NCBI RefSeq assembly: GCF_032854445.1
Contig: NC_088296.1
Location: forward strand, 10,454,706-10,518,705
DNA from: Liolophura sinensis
Taxonomy: Eukaryota; Mollusca; Polyplacophora; Chitonida; Chitonidae
DNA: 64,000 nt
Reading direction: 5' to 3'
A model generated the notes under the pieces. It saw only the letters and a list, made by a program, of their open reading frames with translations, was not told the DNA's origin and ran no database searches. The translations under genes were made by a program, and so were the position numbers. Shown here piece after piece: positions 9,818-20,068 of the stretch. How positions within the stretch are numbered: position 1 is the stretch's first letter; every line of letters starts with the position of its first letter.

Positions 9818-10075
9818 CTGTATGGCACACGACTTTATTGTTAATGTAACCCTATCAATAGAGTCATCATAGTCATTACACTATAACTGAGTTGGGACCC
9901 AAGTCTTTACCAAGATAATTTAGTGAAGCAGCGCCATAAACATTTTCGACCCATTGGATGATTAAATGATGAACGGATCAGGGTCTAACACCACATTGTA
10001 CTGTGAATGTGGACAGACCTACAGGGAACCGCCTTAATCTGTCCTTTCGTCCGCTAGTACCTGATATTTTCTTAC

Positions 10076-10211
10076 CCACATTGCATCCCACATCTTCACC
10101 CTCCCTCTGCCTGTATCCCTTCGCACACGCGCACGTGTAGTTGCCCACTGTGTTTTACACAAACGGAGTTGTTACCACATAGTCCTGGATTCTCATTGCA
10201 CTCATCAATAT
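10076..10211 (-). pseudogene. Gene 1 calcium-binding EGF exon 2 (+1 frameshift)
   Basis: The exon is 136 nt. It begins DIDECNENPGLCGNNSVC and then has one extra A in an A-run (GTAAAACAC), which throws out the second half. Read past that base, the rest matches the family ([10 protein letters not shown]...GYRQRE...VGCNV). The homopolymer context makes a sequencing error conceivable. Confidence 0.8.
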
Positions 10212-10747
10212 CTGTATGGCACACGTAAACCATAAGCATACATGACAAATGCACTGTTACATGTAACCTGCCTATTTCCACAGTAGAAAATGAGCTGTCC
10301 AATGCTTTATATGTTGTTCATGATTCGTTTGGTGCGAAAATACCTCCAAACTATGAAATCTGTATTCTTTATCTCTCCATAAAATCAGTAAACAGAAAAG
10401 AACATGTAAATTTCAAAACAATTAAAAAATAATTTCGCCATCAGACTATAATAGTTTGTCCTATGCCTAAGGATGCGGGACAATCTACAGGGCCGTGGTG
10501 ATACCATGTGGCTTCCTTGCTAAAGTGACCCATCCAATGTAGTCACCACAGTCATTACACGTTAACTGAGTTGGGAATCAATTCTTCAGCATTATAATGT
10601 AGTGAGGCGGCACAATATACATGATGAGACATGAGATGATTAAATGGATGACTGATTAAGGACAAACGTCATCATGTTATCATGAGTGTGGACAGATGTA
10701 CGCAAAACCGCCTGTCTCTAACCTTTGTTCTGCTTGTATTTACTTAC

Positions 10748-10882
10748 CGACATTGCATCCCATCTTTTCATCCTCTCTCTGTCTGTATCCCTCTGCACAC
10801 GCGCACCTGAAGTTGCCCACCGTATTTTCACAAACAGAGTTGTTGCCACATAGGTCTGTCTTTCTTTCACATTCGTCGATGT
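10748..10882 (-). CDS. Gene 1 calcium-binding EGF exon 1 (intact)
   Basis: This is a 135-nt exon, phase 1 at both ends, with acceptor AACCAG and donor GTAAG. It encodes 45 residues with six cysteines, beginning DIDECERKTDLCGNNSVC. The motif C-x-N-x4-F-x-C-x-C, typical of calcium-binding EGF domains with hydroxylatable Asn, is present as CENTVGNFRCAC. The module is intact although the gene around it is broken. Confidence 0.8.
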
Positions 10883-11079
10883 CTGGTTAGGACGTTTCAA
10901 GCATAAGGGATATATGATTAATTACAAGAACATGGCACATCTATGACATGCAGCCAATATACTCTTCAAATGGTGTCAACCGAGTACTGGTTTCAAAACT
11001 ACCTTTCTACTCGAAGCCAATATGTCCTTTATAATTACTGCTTTTTTGTACCATCTCCCATGAAATATTGTGTGCCATG

Positions 11080-11631
11080 CGCTCTACTCTAGACCCTATA
11101 CTCTTTCTGCTTTATATCAAAGACTTTTTTGATTGATTTTTCACGCTGTTATTTTAAGGTTAAAGAATTCTTCTGCCCTATTGGACTTATTGTCCTGTTT
11201 GTTGATGATGTCAGCTTTCCTTGTTCATCAGGAAGTATTAAGCAAACCATAAATACTATGACACATGAACTTACAAAAGTCAAGATTGGTTATATGCAAA
11301 TAAGCTCTCGTGAAGTATTGGGAGAAAAACGAATTATTGTAAATCCATCTCGAAAGGGTTTCCATCCGATATTTCCAACATGTTAATGGGGAAACAATTA
11401 AAGCAGTGTATGTCGTCTTTTTCCTTGGTATTATTGTTAACGGTAAACTTCTCTGAGTGCCTCATATTAATCAGATATGTAACAAAGTATCTAGAAATAC
11501 CATACATTCAACATATTAAATTAAGAAAAACACTCTTAATACTTTATTATTCCATGACATTTTCATATCTATCATATGATAAATTGTTATGGAACAATTC
11601 CATTTCAACACAGTTTTGGGATTTGTGTTAG
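11080..11631 (+). mobile_element. Non-LTR retrotransposon (LINE) reverse-transcriptase remnant
   Basis: Three reading-frame pieces line up with the classic order of LINE polymerase motifs: STLDPILFLLYIKDFFD, then LIVLFVDDVSF (the YxDD-type box as FVDD), then TLLILYYSMTFSYLSYDKLLWNN near the end. At least two frame changes separate them, so this is a dead 3' fragment. It lies in an intron of the degenerate receptor gene 1. The clade cannot be fixed by eye. Confidence 0.75.
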
Positions 11632-11712
11632 TGGTCAGCCTGCTGTAATGCAGTGCAATATCCCTGGAGCCTGCATGTATCTCAAATGCGGTCACTGTGG
11701 TTCTACAGTCCA

Positions 11713-12545
11713 TTTCTTTTCGTAAGTCGCCTATATTCAGCTCTCTGTAAAATCATACTCGCTCTCAAATTTACCTTTAGTCGGTGACACGTAATAACCC
11801 AAGCTCTACACATTGATATGTTGGAGGTTTATATTATTGCAAGGAAATGAAAGTTAGAACACCTTTTCTAATTCATAATGTTAAAGTTCATCAGCTCGGT
11901 TTCGACGGCAAGAACCCCACTGCCTCGGGTGACGTCATAATTATCAAAAAAAACCACTGGTATGCTGGACATTGGGCAGAGTTCAACGTGTTTTGACGGA
12001 CAGCGACACCAGTTACATAAACTGCTATCGACTGAAACTGTAAACCCTGTTACTGACACTGCCATATTTGATAATTGTTTACACGTTTTAGTATGAAATA
12101 ACCTTAATAACTGAATTACATTTTATCTCTTGAAGTATATGATCTGACCGCGGTGTGTATTTAAAGATGTACGTTAGAAACAAAAGCCGAGAAGTCTATT
12201 CGCAGACAGTGGTGTAGACTGTGTTACTGTGTGGGGGTTGTTCTAATCGCTCGTTGGTGAAGCTATTGTATAACAAATTACTCTCCACGCCCATTTTCCA
12301 GCATGCAACTTGCTTTTGAATATTTATGACGTCACACCCGAAGGAGTGCATGTTGAAACTAAGCTCATGGAGTACAGCATTATGAATTAGAAAAGTATTC
12401 TAACTGGATTTTCCTTGTAATAATATAGGGTTCCACATATCAATGTGTAGAGCTTGGGTTTGTTACGTGTCACTGTCTAAAGGCAGCTTTGCTAACAAAT
12501 ATGACTGATTTTAAAGACACTTGAATATGGGCGACTCTCAAAAAG
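11713..12545. mobile_element. Non-autonomous element with long terminal inverted repeats, copy 1
   Basis: About 230 nt at the left end (from GTCGCCTATATTCAG, through GTGACACGTAA and CAAGCTCTACACATTGATATG, to GGGTGACGTCATAA) recur inverted at 12295-12545, ending in CTGAATATGGGCGAC-like sequence. The interior has no open reading frame of note. Related copies are at 23640-24290 and 44876-45500. The structure fits a foldback or MITE-like DNA transposon. The target-site duplication was not identified. Confidence 0.75.
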
Positions 12546-12576
12546 AAATAGACTACAGTTCAATTTATAGTGGCTT

Positions 12577-12690
12577 TCTCTTCGATCTTACTGGGAAGGT
12601 CTGCCAGCCACTTGTGGATGACATGATGTTGGAGGCCGTCATGTGAATACGCCGATGTTAAATATCAATCACACAAACAAATAAATATTA
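12577..12690 (+). mobile_element. SINE family 1 fragment
   Basis: A degraded copy with TACTGGGAAGGTCTGCCAGC, then GATGTTGGAGGCCGTCATGTG and an AATAAATATTAAATAA tail. Confidence 0.55.
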
Positions 12691-13126
12691 AATAAGTACA
12701 CTGACAACCGCTATTACTTCTCCATATATGGGCTAATACTATATCCTGCAATTTAAAAACATACTGATCTCTTATCATGTAACGACAAATTTTTAACATT
12801 TTCAGTTTAAATCAGTTTGCTAGTATCGTCCATGCCATAAATCAATTCATCATCAGGAACAACTACATGTAAATTTTTGAAATATTTGCACACGGCAAAT
12901 TGATATATACAATTTACCCGACTAGAACTTCAATCAACAATCTTCATAAAACAAAATATCGCGCCAAATCGTGCCCAGGTTGAACCTAGGCCTTGTTTCA
13001 AAAAATTTAACAAACTTCCACAAACTTAACAAACTTGAATAAGTGCAACGTATTCGAGCCAGTGGCCTTAGTGGCAGAGCCAGCGAGGTATTCTGAGAAT
13101 CAAAGCTTAGATTGATGTAAAGTATT

Positions 13127-13258
13127 ACTAGACACTGTCCTTTAGCAGACCTGTGTGCTCCAGCTGAGCAAAGACACACATTTCCTTCAAGACCCGCCCA
13201 GTTGACCTTTTACACGTGGTGTTGACAGGACACACGCCCCGTCCAGTCCCACATCTTT
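13127..13258 (-). pseudogene. Gene 1 type C EGF-like exon (frameshifted)
   Basis: Acceptor TAACAG leads in phase 1 to RCGTGRGVCPVNTTCKRSTG. A frame change is then needed to reach NVCLCSAGAHRSAKGQCL. Sister exons at 18885-19028, 44675-44809 and 63055-63186 are continuous. The donor also looks spoiled: after CTAG comes TAATA rather than GT. Confidence 0.7.
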
Positions 13259-13300
13259 CTGTTACAACAAATAGTGTTCAGTATATTTTCCCGCAAACAG

Positions 13301-13723
13301 GACCCAGTTACACAAAATTGTATTGGCCACCACAGAAAAGTATGATGATTTCACAAGTATTTCTGTTGTATAGTCTACTGAATTCCGCGACAACTCTCGT
13401 GCATTATGATTGCATCTATACGCCTATACACCCGCGAACAGGACCCAGTTACACAAAATTGTATTGGCCACCACAGAAAAGTATGATGATTTCAAAAGTA
13501 TTTCTGTTGTACAGTCTACTAAATTCTGCGACAACTCTCGTGCATTATGATTGCATCTATACGCCTATACACCCGCGAACAGGACCCAGTTACACAAAAT
13601 TGTATTGGCCACCACAGAAAAGTATGATGATTTCACAAGTATTTCTGTTGTACAGTCTACTAAATTCCGCGACAACTCTCGTGCATTATGATTGCATCTA
13701 TACGCCCATACGCCCAGTTGGTT
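13301..13723. repeat. Three tandem copies of a 141-bp unit
   Basis: The unit starts GACCCAGTTACACAAAATTG at 13301, 13442 and 13583 and is almost unchanged between copies. Because 141 is a multiple of three, one plus-strand frame stays open through all three copies, giving a 47-residue repeat starting TGPSYTKLYWPPQK. It directly follows the type C exon on the 5' side and abuts a SINE on the right. No domain is recognised and the open frame may be fortuitous. Confidence 0.9.
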
Positions 13724-13935
13724 AGCGCGCTCAAGTCCAGCTCATGCTGGCTTCCTCTTCAGCCCTAAGTGGGAAGGTCTACCAGCAACCTGCGCATGGT
13801 CGTAGGTTTTCCCCGGGCTCTGCCCGGTTCCCTTCCACCATAACGCTGTCCGCCGTCGTACAACATACCGCCGTCGTGCAAGTGAAATATTCTTAAGTAC
13901 GGCGTAACACACCAATCAAATTGACAAATAAATAA
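13718..13935 (+). mobile_element. SINE family 1 with partial tRNA-like head
   Basis: The copy begins CAGTTGGTTAGCGCGC, as in a tRNA D-arm, then CAAGTCCAGCTCATGCTGGC (B-box region), the conserved core GGGAAGGTCTACCAGCAACC, a short internal duplication of the CCGCCGTCGT segment, and a CAAATAAATAAA tail. Confidence 0.85.
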
Positions 13936-14213
13936 AGAACATTACGATATCTTTCCTTTTTTAAAGATTGTAAAGACATTTGGACCATCGTTTTTGTGTA
14001 ACTCATTCTTTGTAATTTGAGCGTGAGCTAACCATTATGTAAAGTAGTTACACAGACGTAAACTTGGATTTACTGTTAACTTACGCAGAAAAACATTAAC
14101 GCATGTGGGTGTGTACAAAAGGGTACAAAAAACATACACGTTTGCTTTTCTAGGAGAAACAGCATTACTATATTATAGATACACTGTTAAATTTGTGCAT
14201 GACCTTCACTCAC

Positions 14214-14336
14214 GTATACAAAACTGAACCGATCTTCTTTGAGAGAATATCAGAATATCTGATGGCTCGATACAAAGACAGCGGCCTCCTTGTAAACATG
14301 TCGCTCTGTATCCACAACTCCCTCTACATCCGTCAG
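14214..14336 (-). CDS. Gene 1 type B EGF-like exon (intact)
   Basis: This is a 123-nt exon, phase 1 at both ends, with acceptor GATTTTACAG and donor GTGAGT. It encodes 41 residues with six cysteines: DGCRGSCGYRATCLQGGRCLC, then a Cys-free stretch to QFCI. The pattern CGY-x-T-x-C is shared with the exons at 19946-20068, 45808-45939 and 63432-63563. Confidence 0.75.
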
Positions 14337-15311
14337 CTGTAAAATCTGTGACAATTGACAGCAACAGAAGATTTACCCAAAATAGAAGTAAATACTAAGG
14401 AAACAAAACAAAATTTATTCCAATAACTCTTCAATAACTGAACCAACGACAGGTCATCAAGTTCCACTGATTGTACGCTCCACAGTTGCCTGGAGAATGG
14501 AGGGGTAAAAGTCTAGAGAAAAGAGAGACAAGCCACAGTTAATCAGTAACAGAATAACTTGAATGTCAGCCATTCGGTAACATCCACAAATAGCCTGTGG
14601 CATATGAGCCACATAAATTCACTATATAACGAGGCTGGGTTGTATGAATTTTTTCCGTGAACACTCGGAAGTTTTCATCGAATTACGTCATAAAAGTCCA
14701 CCCTTCAAGAGCTGCAAGAGTTTCTTCATTTAGTCGAGTGTTAAAAAAGATGCAAGAGTGACAACAAGCATATCAGATTTCTGCACGAAATTGTTTGCTG
14801 TTCTGCATATGGTTGTAAAAACATGTCATCGAATAACCGTCGACCGTCGAGTTATTTTTTCAAGTTTCTAAAAGATTTGTATCCTCGGGAAGGAGGGGGT
14901 TTACAGCACAAGAAGAAACGATTTTTGGACCCAACAAAACAGCCGTAGGTGCTCTCGTCATTATACATCTGAAAACTACAAGAGGAATACAGCTGAATGT
15001 CCACAACGGTATCTGAACACAGGTTATAATCTTAATAATTAGGACCAGTAGCTAAATGTGGACACTAATCCTTTAATGACGCGTATCTTCTCCACAAACG
15101 TCTTGCCCAAGCTATCTGTCAACACATACATTCGTGAATCCGAAAGTATACAGAAAAAAATGTTCAACGCGTGAGGGTGTATTTGTGGGAAGGTGTGTAT
15201 AGTACTATGACAGTTTGTTATAGTTTAAGGGAATAACTCCCACCGCACAAGCGAGGAGGCTTTATATGTATATATCGGTCTAGCTAGCACACACCAGTGT
15301 AAAGGAAAAGG
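14337..15311. other. Gene-free spacer
   Basis: No signal-peptide exon of the receptor family was found here, although gene 1 would need one upstream of its type B exon. Confidence 0.45.
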
Positions 15312-15758
15312 TTAAACAGATGTGATTTTGGCATTGAATATTGTATTTGATGCGCAGAAAGTAAGTACGCACTGTGCACAAACAAAATATATTAGTTCTT
15401 CAAGCTGTGTCATCTTTATTTCATTGATTGCCTCTTTTTTCTTGAAGATGTTGATGAGCTCAAAGCTGTCTGGATGTATGGCGATGTGCGCCACTAATTC
15501 GTAGTCAGCTTAGAAACTTGATGCCTCGAGCATGATGTCAGCTCTTTTAGATGGGAAAGATGATAGGTTCTTCCGTCGCTGTCTATATAAGGCATCTTTT
15601 ACCTGTGTACACGTGGGTATTTCTCGCGCAAATCCCAGATCGTTTGCCTCATTCGGACGAAGACTGACAAGTTTGTCATTGTATATGGATGGCATCAGGA
15701 CCATTTTGTCAGGGGCTCGTTTCCAGAGGTTCTGCATAACCTGACTAAGTGCGTACAT
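15312..15758 (-). pseudogene. Possible transposase-like fragment (FLYWCH/MULE type)
   Basis: One minus-strand frame is open for about 148 codons apart from a single TAA near 15510. It contains TCTQVKDALYRQRRKN followed by FPSKRADIML, which from memory resembles the linker after FLYWCH zinc fingers in MULE-type transposase genes (QVK.ALYR.RRK.L..LP..R.DI). The zinc-binding residues themselves are not in view. The identification rests on one short motif and could be wrong. Confidence 0.35.
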
Positions 15759-15860
15759 TTCCTAGAAATCCAGTCTTCTTTTTCCCGACTTAGTCGGTAT
15801 TTGTAGCCGCTCTTTACTACGAGACGCCCGCCTCCCTGTGATGATACTTTACGTAATATA

Positions 15861-16260
15861 GATGAATTTACGAGGCGAAATAGACATTCGTATACCAGCC
15901 GTCAACCAGCAAGGACGCTCCAGGGCAATAATGGCAAGGCCTATTCCCAAAACGACGTATACACAAACCGCCAAAGAGCTAAGAAAGTATATAAAGTACG
16001 AAAATAGGACAGAATCATCCAAGGACAAGAAATCAACATTTTCCAACGATCTTGAAAAGAAACAATGGTGTTGAGAAGACGCAACGTATGTTTTGGGCGA
16101 CTGGATGAGATTAGTATTCAAATCGTGGACCTTGCTGAAATATAAGTTGTCGATCACAAAATATACATCTCATTTGCGCTTTGATTGCAGCAGTCTACAT
16201 ATCGAACGTGGCGATACACTTCAATGTCATGAATATATAGCCCAAGCCTCGGGTTAAGCG
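15861..16260. repeat. Duplicated segment, pairs with 52670-53050
   Basis: Both copies share GACATTCGTATxxCAGCCGTC, CCAATTCCCAAAACxACGT and CTCATTTGCxCTTTGAT in the same order. On the minus strand this copy keeps a hydrophobic open stretch reading SYFIYFLSSLAVCVYVVLGI and ending WLTAGIRMS, related to the divergent modules elsewhere in the window. Confidence 0.65.
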
Positions 16261-17376
16261 GAATTTGACACAATCATGAAGCAGAGTGACAGAGACTGTA
16301 ACAGAAACTCTGATGTATAAATAGGTCATAGTTGATTTAGGGCGAGTGTTGCCTTAATTCTGATTTGTGAGTATGGGTCGGTCAGAAATATGATGCCTGG
16401 GTGCATAGTGTAGTTAATTATGGTCAGTTTTGTTCAGTCTTAGCATAAAAGTCAGTTTCCTCTGTGCGAATTAGTTTGCTTGTTATACGAAATTGCCTAA
16501 TAACTGAAAATATTGAAATGTTGTTGTGGTTTGTAATTTACAGTAATAAAAAAATACAAAGTATATGTACCAAGGGAAGTCAGAGAATAGTAGTGTGAAA
16601 TGTGCACAACGCGTGATATTTGTATCTGAGACAACCATGCACTGAGCTACCTGCCTTATACTTTGGTTATATAAGTGCAGGATGTTCATCAGTGTGCCGA
16701 TATTTAACTCCACAACCTGCCTTGTATTTAATTTGAGTTATTTCCCCTTACATATTCTTGGCTGTTTGTTCACTTATTAATGTTTAAGCATTTATTTATC
16801 AAATTAAATATCCCTTTTTGGTACTTTTGATCGTTTTAGTAGTTTTGTTTGTCATTTACCAAACCCAGTTGCTTGTATATGCATTTGAAATGCAAATATA
16901 AAACGTGTAAATTATAATGCAGTTTCTAAATCAACAGCATTGTTTGTCATGTAAGTAGCTTAAGTAGATTGAACATTTTTTGACAAACTGTCACACCAGA
17001 GAAAGTTCATCACGTAAGTTGTAACAAAAATCAGAAACCTTATTCATTTCTCATATAACATTCTTCAAGCACAATATAAACAACGCTTACATATACAGGA
17101 TGCAATTGCGACAGAAATGCATATGTTTTTTCCCTTTGTTCATGTCTTCAAAGGACGTTGGAGCCACGCTCTCTTTTGGGCTGCGGAAGCGATAAGCCTA
17201 TTTAGTCAAGGGCGAAACACATTCAGAAGAGAACACGGCGTTAATATACGGACAAAACGAGATGTGTACAGCCAGAATAGTACGAAAAACATTTGCAGCT
17301 CAATCATAGACTTGCCCCCGGTAGATCATTGTTACACCGTACAAGGTAAACTTTCAAGGCGTTTGTAATTGTGTTG
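16261..17376. other. Gene-free spacer
   Basis: A+T-rich sequence. An 83-codon open stretch at 17117-17368 (plus) has no recognisable motif and no clear splice sites. Confidence 0.4.
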
Positions 17377-17571
17377 CTATATATCTGACAGCTCGAAAAA
17401 TCCTAGATGCTCTTCCTGCACCTCGTACTTTCCATCTACCAAACGCAGCCATATACTAAATTGTTTCTTTCCGGAAATTCGAGCAGGAAAGTAAAATGCA
17501 CCATTCCTCAGGCCACTTTGTCGAACAGATTTGACTGACAGAACCGCGTACCAGAGTGACATCATCTCCAA
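17377..17571 (-). mobile_element. hAT transposase-like fragment, inverted piece
   Basis: A minus-strand stretch ends ISGKKQFSIWLRLVDGKYEV and then EEHLGFFELSDI. This resembles the start of the catalytic region in hAT-derived ZMYM1-like transposases (Q.S.CLRWVD...HE.FLGFY). It lies head-on to the next fragment, so the element has been rearranged by an inversion. Confidence 0.5.
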
Positions 17572-17635
17572 TTACCAAGCCTTATTGCACACTATGATGT
17601 CAGTCAGAAAATGATGAATATGGGAGACGTGCCTA

Positions 17636-18168
17636 ATGGAGAAGTTCAGCACATGTTTTGGATTGAAGATGGCTTTCCATGTTTTCTTTAGAGTTCAACA
17701 GCTATCCATCAAAATACAAGATAAAGACACTTCCATCGAAAGCATCTTGAAAGCTGCCGACTTGTTGGAGTCATTTTACAAGCAACAGCATAATGAAGAA
17801 GAGTTCCGGAAGTTTTACAACCAAGTTGTGGCTGAATAGGAGAGTTTCGCAGACAGCCCAACACTTTTTAGGAAGAAGGTCTCACTAAGAAGAATCGACG
17901 ATGGTTTGGCGCCTCACTCCTTCTCCACTGCAGAAGATTATTTCAACAAACAATTCTCCCAAGTACTGGACGCCCCTGTGTCTGATTTGGAGAGAAGGTT
18001 TGATCAGAAGAGTAGGCACCTACTCTGTGACTTGGAAAGTCTTCTGTGGGCGGCAAGAGGAGAACTTCCAAGTATTTCACAGTATGGAGTAGAGCCGTAT
18101 GGATCCGACATTGACTTAGAACGCCTTAATATCCCGTTGAAAATGCTCTATGACCTCTTCGAGTCAGA
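17636..18168 (+). mobile_element. hAT transposase-like C-terminal fragment
   Basis: One frame is open across this segment except for TAG at 17837-17839. It reads KIQDKDTSIESILKAADLLE, then EEFRKFYNQVVAE, then RRIDDGLAPHSFSTAEDYFN and DLERRFDQ. This is the order seen in the C-terminal half of hAT transposases of the ZMYM1/DUF4371 type. A family-1 SINE begins within its last codons at about 18172 and truncates it. The C-terminal dimerisation segment is missing. Confidence 0.65.
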
Positions 18169-18171
18169 GAC

Positions 18172-18325
18172 CAGTGGGAAGGTCTTCAGCAACCTGCGGA
18201 TGGTCGTGGGTTTCCCCCGGGCTGTGCCCGGTTTCCACCCACCATAATGCTGGCCGCCGTCGTATAAGTGAAATATTCTTGAGTACGGCGTAAAACACCA
18301 ATCAAATAAATAAATAAAAAGTATG
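18172..18325 (+). mobile_element. SINE family 1, best core copy
   Basis: This gives the cleanest view of the core: GTGGGAAGGTCTTCAGCAACC, CTGCGGATGGTCGTGGGTTT, CCCCCGGGCTGTGCCCGGTTT, CACCATAATGCTGGCCGCCG, TCGTATAAGTGAAATATTCT, TGAGTACGGCGTAAAACACC and an (AAAT)n tail. It lacks the tRNA head and is inserted in the hAT fragment. Confidence 0.9.
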
Positions 18326-18884
18326 TATCTGTGTGTATGTGTGTATTTGTGAATGTATGTATGTACTTTGTGAATGTATGTATGTATGTTTTTTCAGTGA
18401 TATGACGCCAAGGAATCATTAGGTGTCCATATATACTGTGTCTTCGTGAGGCAAGGCAACAGTTGCCGCCAGAGAAGTGTTTTCATGCCAAAAACACCAG
18501 ACATGATACCCCACTCAGTCACGTTATACTGACACCGGTTCATCCATTCCTTTGTTTTTTTTGCTGAGTGGCAAACGAGGCAGCTTTAAGTACCATTTCT
18601 AAAATCTTTGGTATTATCAGGCGTGTGTTTGCTACTGGATCTCCCGGGAGTGCAACATCTCGAATTGGTGAGCCGCCTGTGATGTGTTCATATCCAATGA
18701 AGGGAAGAGGAACTTACAAGAGATTATACGTGCAATAATATGTATTATTATGGGGACAAAATTTTAACTTAGAGCTCTGTGGAAATAGTATTGCATTATC
18801 AACAAGTATGCTGATTATGAACGCTTTAAGCCTATAATGCATTCAGTTATCGTTTAATCGCTTCCATATTGAGGCAACACTCAC

Positions 18885-19028
18885 CCACACATTCTCCTGT
18901 AGACGGCGATCTGTATTTAGATGAACACACGCACAGGCGTTTGAATACCAGCGCAGCCCTCGTGTACAGGAGTACCAATTCACACGTAGTTTTGTCAGGA
19001 CAGGTCTGAGACTGAGACCAACAACTCT
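18885..19028 (-). CDS. Type C EGF-like exon of a partial receptor copy (gene 3)
   Basis: This is a 144-nt exon, phase 1 at both ends, with acceptor TTACACAG and donor GTGAGT. It encodes 48 residues with six cysteines, including QTCPDKTTCELV and CVCSSKYRSPSTGECV. The spacing CP-x2-TTC and the ending S-T-G-x-C match the sister exon at 63055-63186. It follows the type B exon at 19946-20068. No calcium-binding EGF, TM or tail exon is found before gene 1, so either this pair is a remnant or it splices to the gene 1 exons further on. Confidence 0.7.
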
Positions 19029-19185
19029 CTGTGTAAAGACAAGGGTATAAAGATAGCTTTCTCCTCCCAATGGAATGTTTTTACTACCCTTACAACGAGT
19101 TACAGTGTGTATTGTTCTCGTATCAGCTCACGTCTCATGTCAGAATGTATCACATGGCTTGCCCAGTTATTTCCTTGCTTTTGAT

Positions 19186-19300
19186 TTATTTATTTATTTA
19201 TTTATGTAATTGGTGTTTCACATTTTGCTCAAGTATATTTCAATAAAATAGTGGCCAACATTTTTGTGTGAGGAAAACGAACAGAGCCTAGAACAGCGCT
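19186..19300 (-). mobile_element. SINE family 1 fragment
   Basis: Reads TTTATTTATTTATTTATGTA, ATTGGTGTTTCACATTTTGC, TCAAGTATATTTCA and GTGGCCAACATTTTTGTG. Tail-proximal part only. Confidence 0.7.
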
Positions 19301-19945
19301 ATTGCAACTACAACAAAGGTAAGAGTTTGAGATAACAACCAGATTTTGAGATATACTTGGCCAGAGAGATAACACGCCAAGTGACAGTGTTCATTATGCA
19401 TGGGAGGCGCCACTTCCCATGGTCATACTGTGAAGGAACAAAACAGTCTACAGGCGAGAACTCCACATTATATTAATCTATTATTCACAATACTAAGTAA
19501 TAGATTGAAAACAAATTTTAAATACAGGTAGCAGGTAGACCTCATGTACGTCCGAACAGGAAGATAGCATGAGCTGCACTTGAAAACACAGGTAGAACTA
19601 AATTACCTTTGGATTAAAATGGCATGACAATTTACATGTATTTCAGAGTATTAAAGACAAATTCTTGAACTTTGCGTTTTTAAAATGTTGCAAGCAGAAC
19701 TGTAAGAATACTTAAATTTTCTTTGGGATTGGCTTACTTAGATATAGATTTAACATGAACTAAAAATCCAAGACACGTAAGCTTTCTCCCTTTCGGCCGC
19801 TTTTCACACAAAAGTTCTTCCATGTAAATAATGCACACACATATAATTATTATTAAAGCTCAACCTTAAAATTAGTGAGTACACAGACAGCATTAAATCA
19901 AATTTTAATTAAGTATACTTATAACTGTTTATGCTGATAACTTAC

Positions 19946-20068
19946 TCGAACAAAATAGCACATTACTTTCAGGCACACTCTGTAAACCAGCATATCCTTT
20001 ATTACAACGACAACCACTCTGCCTACACGATGTCCCATGTCCACATATTCTCCCGCCGCAGTCCATAG
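19946..20068 (-). CDS. Type B EGF-like exon of partial gene 3
   Basis: This is a 123-nt exon, phase 1 at both ends, with acceptor TTTGGAAG and donor GTAAGT. It reads MDCGGRICGHGTSCRQSGC, then RCNKGYAGLQSVPES and VLFCS. Six cysteines follow the type B pattern. It is intact and in phase with the type C exon 918 nt further on. The weak first-exon-like peptide near 22300 is the only candidate start. Confidence 0.7.

Larger units (their letters stand above)
8401..14336 (-). pseudogene. EGF-repeat receptor, degenerate copy (gene 1)
   Basis: Seven exons keep the order of the intact receptor at 39973-47204: type B EGF (14214-14336), type C (13127-13258), three calcium-binding EGF exons (10748-10882, 10076-10211, 9684-9817), TM (9046-9167) and tail (8401-8873). 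Splice acceptors and phases are mostly kept. Exon lengths of 136, 134 and 122 nt, where the family has 135, 135 and 121, reveal single-base indels. The type C exon and the tail are also out of frame, and no signal-peptide exon is seen directly upstream. The cytoplasmic tail is not homologous in sequence to that of the intact gene. Intact EGF exons beside broken ones suggest recent decay; repeated assembly errors are a less likely alternative. Confidence 0.75.

Noticed and set aside
13216-13725. 169-codon plus-strand open frame as a gene
   Set aside because: Its length comes from the in-frame 141-bp tandem repeat; it overlaps a minus-strand receptor exon and has no recognisable motif, so it is kept only as a repeat and a finding.
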